Positions 6,207 through 7,521 of a stretch of 7,521 nucleotides of DNA are shown here, one piece after another. The DNA is from an uncultured Clostridia bacterium (GTDB lineage: Bacteria; Bacillota; Clostridia; Lachnospirales; CAG-274). Position 1 is the stretch's first letter. Every line of letters starts with the position of its first letter. The position numbers were made by a program, and so were the translations under genes. Below the pieces are notes generated by a model. That model was not told the DNA's origin and did no database searches. It saw nothing but the letters and a program-made list of their open reading frames with translations. The stretch is from positions 1 through 7,521 of the forward strand of contig CANRCU010000109.1 in assembly GCA_947629215.1 (NCBI GenBank), in the 5' to 3' direction.

Positions 6207-7521
6207 TCAAAAAATATTGTGGTCAAATATCATAATATATAAGTTGTTTTCTTCCGGATATATATTTTTGGCATCGGCTATAAGATCGGGATTATTATCT
6301 CTTATATTATAATATTCATCGGATGTGAGCAGCACAAAATATTCGTCTGTACCTTCCTGTTCTTCATACCAGCTTTTTTCGGTCTGATAAGTACTTTGTA
6401 TAATTTCACCGTTGTTTATGTCTATGTTCCTTGTTTTTATCTTATCATCCGACAGCACAGTCAGCATATTTGCATTCCAGAATGACGCATAACCGTATTT
6501 ACAGTTGTATTTTTCGAGCAGCTCTATTTTTTTGGCGCTTTCACACTCCGAAAAATCCGCATCCAGACCTATCAGTCCTATCATCGAACTTACGGCGCAA
6601 ACAGCAGCCGTCAGCGTAAGCATGACACCAAGGCGCAAATATTTCTTCCCCTCGAACAGCTCTTTTACAAACATCATAAAAAATATATAAGCCGTACATA
6701 AACACGGAATAAGCCGCCAGTTTGCATCACTGAGCATCCCGAATATCCAGCCCACCAATATGAACACCGTGCAGACCCAATGCGCAAGGAAGAACATTTT
6801 TGTCTGCCAATGCTTCATTTTTTCATATGTAAATATGCGGTATATCGGCAGCACGGCAACGACCAGAACAAAAAATATCTTTATTATGTTTATTGCAGAA
6901 CCAATATCGGCAAGCTTGTCGCCCAACTCAATATCCACACCCGAAAGCATAAGCAATTCCGGCAGCAGCCTGCCCGCATTTTTGCTCCATTCCGAAGATG
7001 CGGTAAATACCGAATATGCATCCTCATAACCCGCGGTTATACCCTTTGCCAGATACTTGCCGAGAATAATGCCGTTGCCTACGCATATCGCTGTTACAAC
7101 AACCAGTAATATTATTATAAATATTTGCTTTGAAGAAAATTTTTTATCAAAATCAAATATTACATACCCCAAAACAGCGCCTATAACAGGAAGAACAAAC
7201 AGCGCCAGCGCCTGAGTACCGTTAAGCGAAGAAAGCAGGCACAACACGCAAAACGCATAAAGCCTTGCCTTGAAACCCATGCCGAAATTTTTTTTCAGAG
7301 CTTTTCTTATAATACCGAACAACAGTGCCAGCCCCGTAAACAAAAACAAAAGCCCTAAACTGTAATATATTGTGTGTCCCCAGAATATTTCCCTGAGTTT
7401 TTGGCTTGAACTGAGTAAAAATATCAGCAAAAAATATGACACGGCAACTTCGGTATTGCTAAACTCAGCCTCTTTGAGCATAAATATAAACGCAAGCGAA
7501 AACAATATCAGAAAGGCGATC
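6207..7521 (-). CDS. Polytopic membrane protein with C-terminal soluble domain, possible GT-C-type glycosyltransferase (5' partial)
   Basis: The frame stays open to the right edge; the TTG at 7505 lies within a membrane helix, so the true start is outside. About 437 residues are visible. The first 320 contain roughly nine or ten hydrophobic helices with short polar loops, and about 120 polar residues follow the last helix. This tail includes KYGYASFWNANMLTVLSD and ends in a beta-rich segment. Many helices followed by an extracytoplasmic C-terminal domain is a layout known for lipid-linked-sugar glycosyltransferases (GT39/GT-C) and related surface-polymer proteins, and the YGYAxxWNA-type segment reminds me of such proteins. 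The catalytic N-terminal loop expected of a GT-C enzyme would lie outside the window, so the function is only a guess. The gene is followed after 35 bp by the fumarase beta gene. Confidence 0.75.
   Translation of the reverse strand, partial: IAFLILFSLAFIFMLKEAEFSNTEVAVSYFLLIFLLSSSQKLREIFWGHTIYYSLGLLFLFTGLALLFGIIRKALKKNFGMGFKARLYAFCVLCLLSSLNGTQALALFVLPVIGAVLGYVIFDFDKKFSSKQIFIIILLVVVTAICVGNGIILGKYLAKGITAGYEDAYSVFTASSEWSKNAGRLLPELLMLSGVDIELGDKLADIGSAINIIKIFFVLVVAVLPIYRIFTYEKMKHWQTKMFFLAHWVCTVFILVGWIFGMLSDANWRLIPCLCTAYIFFMMFVKELFEGKKYLRLGVMLTLTAAVCAVSSMIGLIGLDADFSECESAKKIELLEKYNCKYGYASFWNANMLTVLSDDKIKTRNIDINNGEIIQSTYQTEKSWYEEQEGTDEYFVLLTSDEYYNIRDNNPDLIADAKNIYPEENNLYIMIFDHNIF

Overview
The window looks like chromosomal DNA of an anaerobic, gut- or rumen-type member of the Clostridia (Bacillota). 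Four things point that way: a type I dockerin, a secreted protein with 'copper amine oxidase N-terminal' repeats, a CmpB-family membrane protein, and a beta subunit of two-subunit [4Fe-4S] fumarase. Consensus AGGAGG-type ribosome binding sites and moderate-to-low GC agree. I cannot place it at genus level. No tRNA, rRNA, CRISPR array, insertion sequence or phage gene is visible.

Layout. (1) Positions 1-1554 (+): the 3' part of a multidomain gene encoding dockerin, flavodoxin-like and aldo/keto reductase domains; its start lies before the window. (2) A 14-bp perfect hairpin at 1560-1593 separates it from a convergent gene. (3) 1604-2617 (-): a five-helix CmpB-type membrane protein with a long coiled-coil tail. 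(4) 2714-5167 (-): a secreted 817-residue beta-rich acidic protein ending in paired copper amine oxidase N-like repeats, with its own terminator at 2636-2669. (5) 5168-5616: a 449-bp AT-rich leader with a near-consensus sigma-A promoter and seven copies of a TGTAAYAWT motif. (6) 5617-6171 (-): a fumarase/tartrate dehydratase beta subunit without its alpha partner in view. (7) 6207-7521 (-): the C-terminal part of a polytopic membrane protein, possibly a GT-C-like glycosyltransferase, running off the right edge.

How the genes relate. The four minus-strand genes share an orientation but not an obvious pathway. The membrane protein and fumarase beta are 35 bp apart and could share a transcript. 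The secreted protein is the most strongly marked for expression: a TTGACT-N17-TATAAT promoter, an AGGAGG site, a strong terminator, and codon choice that differs by eye from both neighbours. The CmpB gene begins just after that terminator, so it may depend on read-through. No complete new system can be shown here. The best leads are the dockerin/flavodoxin/reductase fusion, the repeated motif in front of the secreted-protein gene, and the fumarase beta subunit lacking its alpha neighbour.
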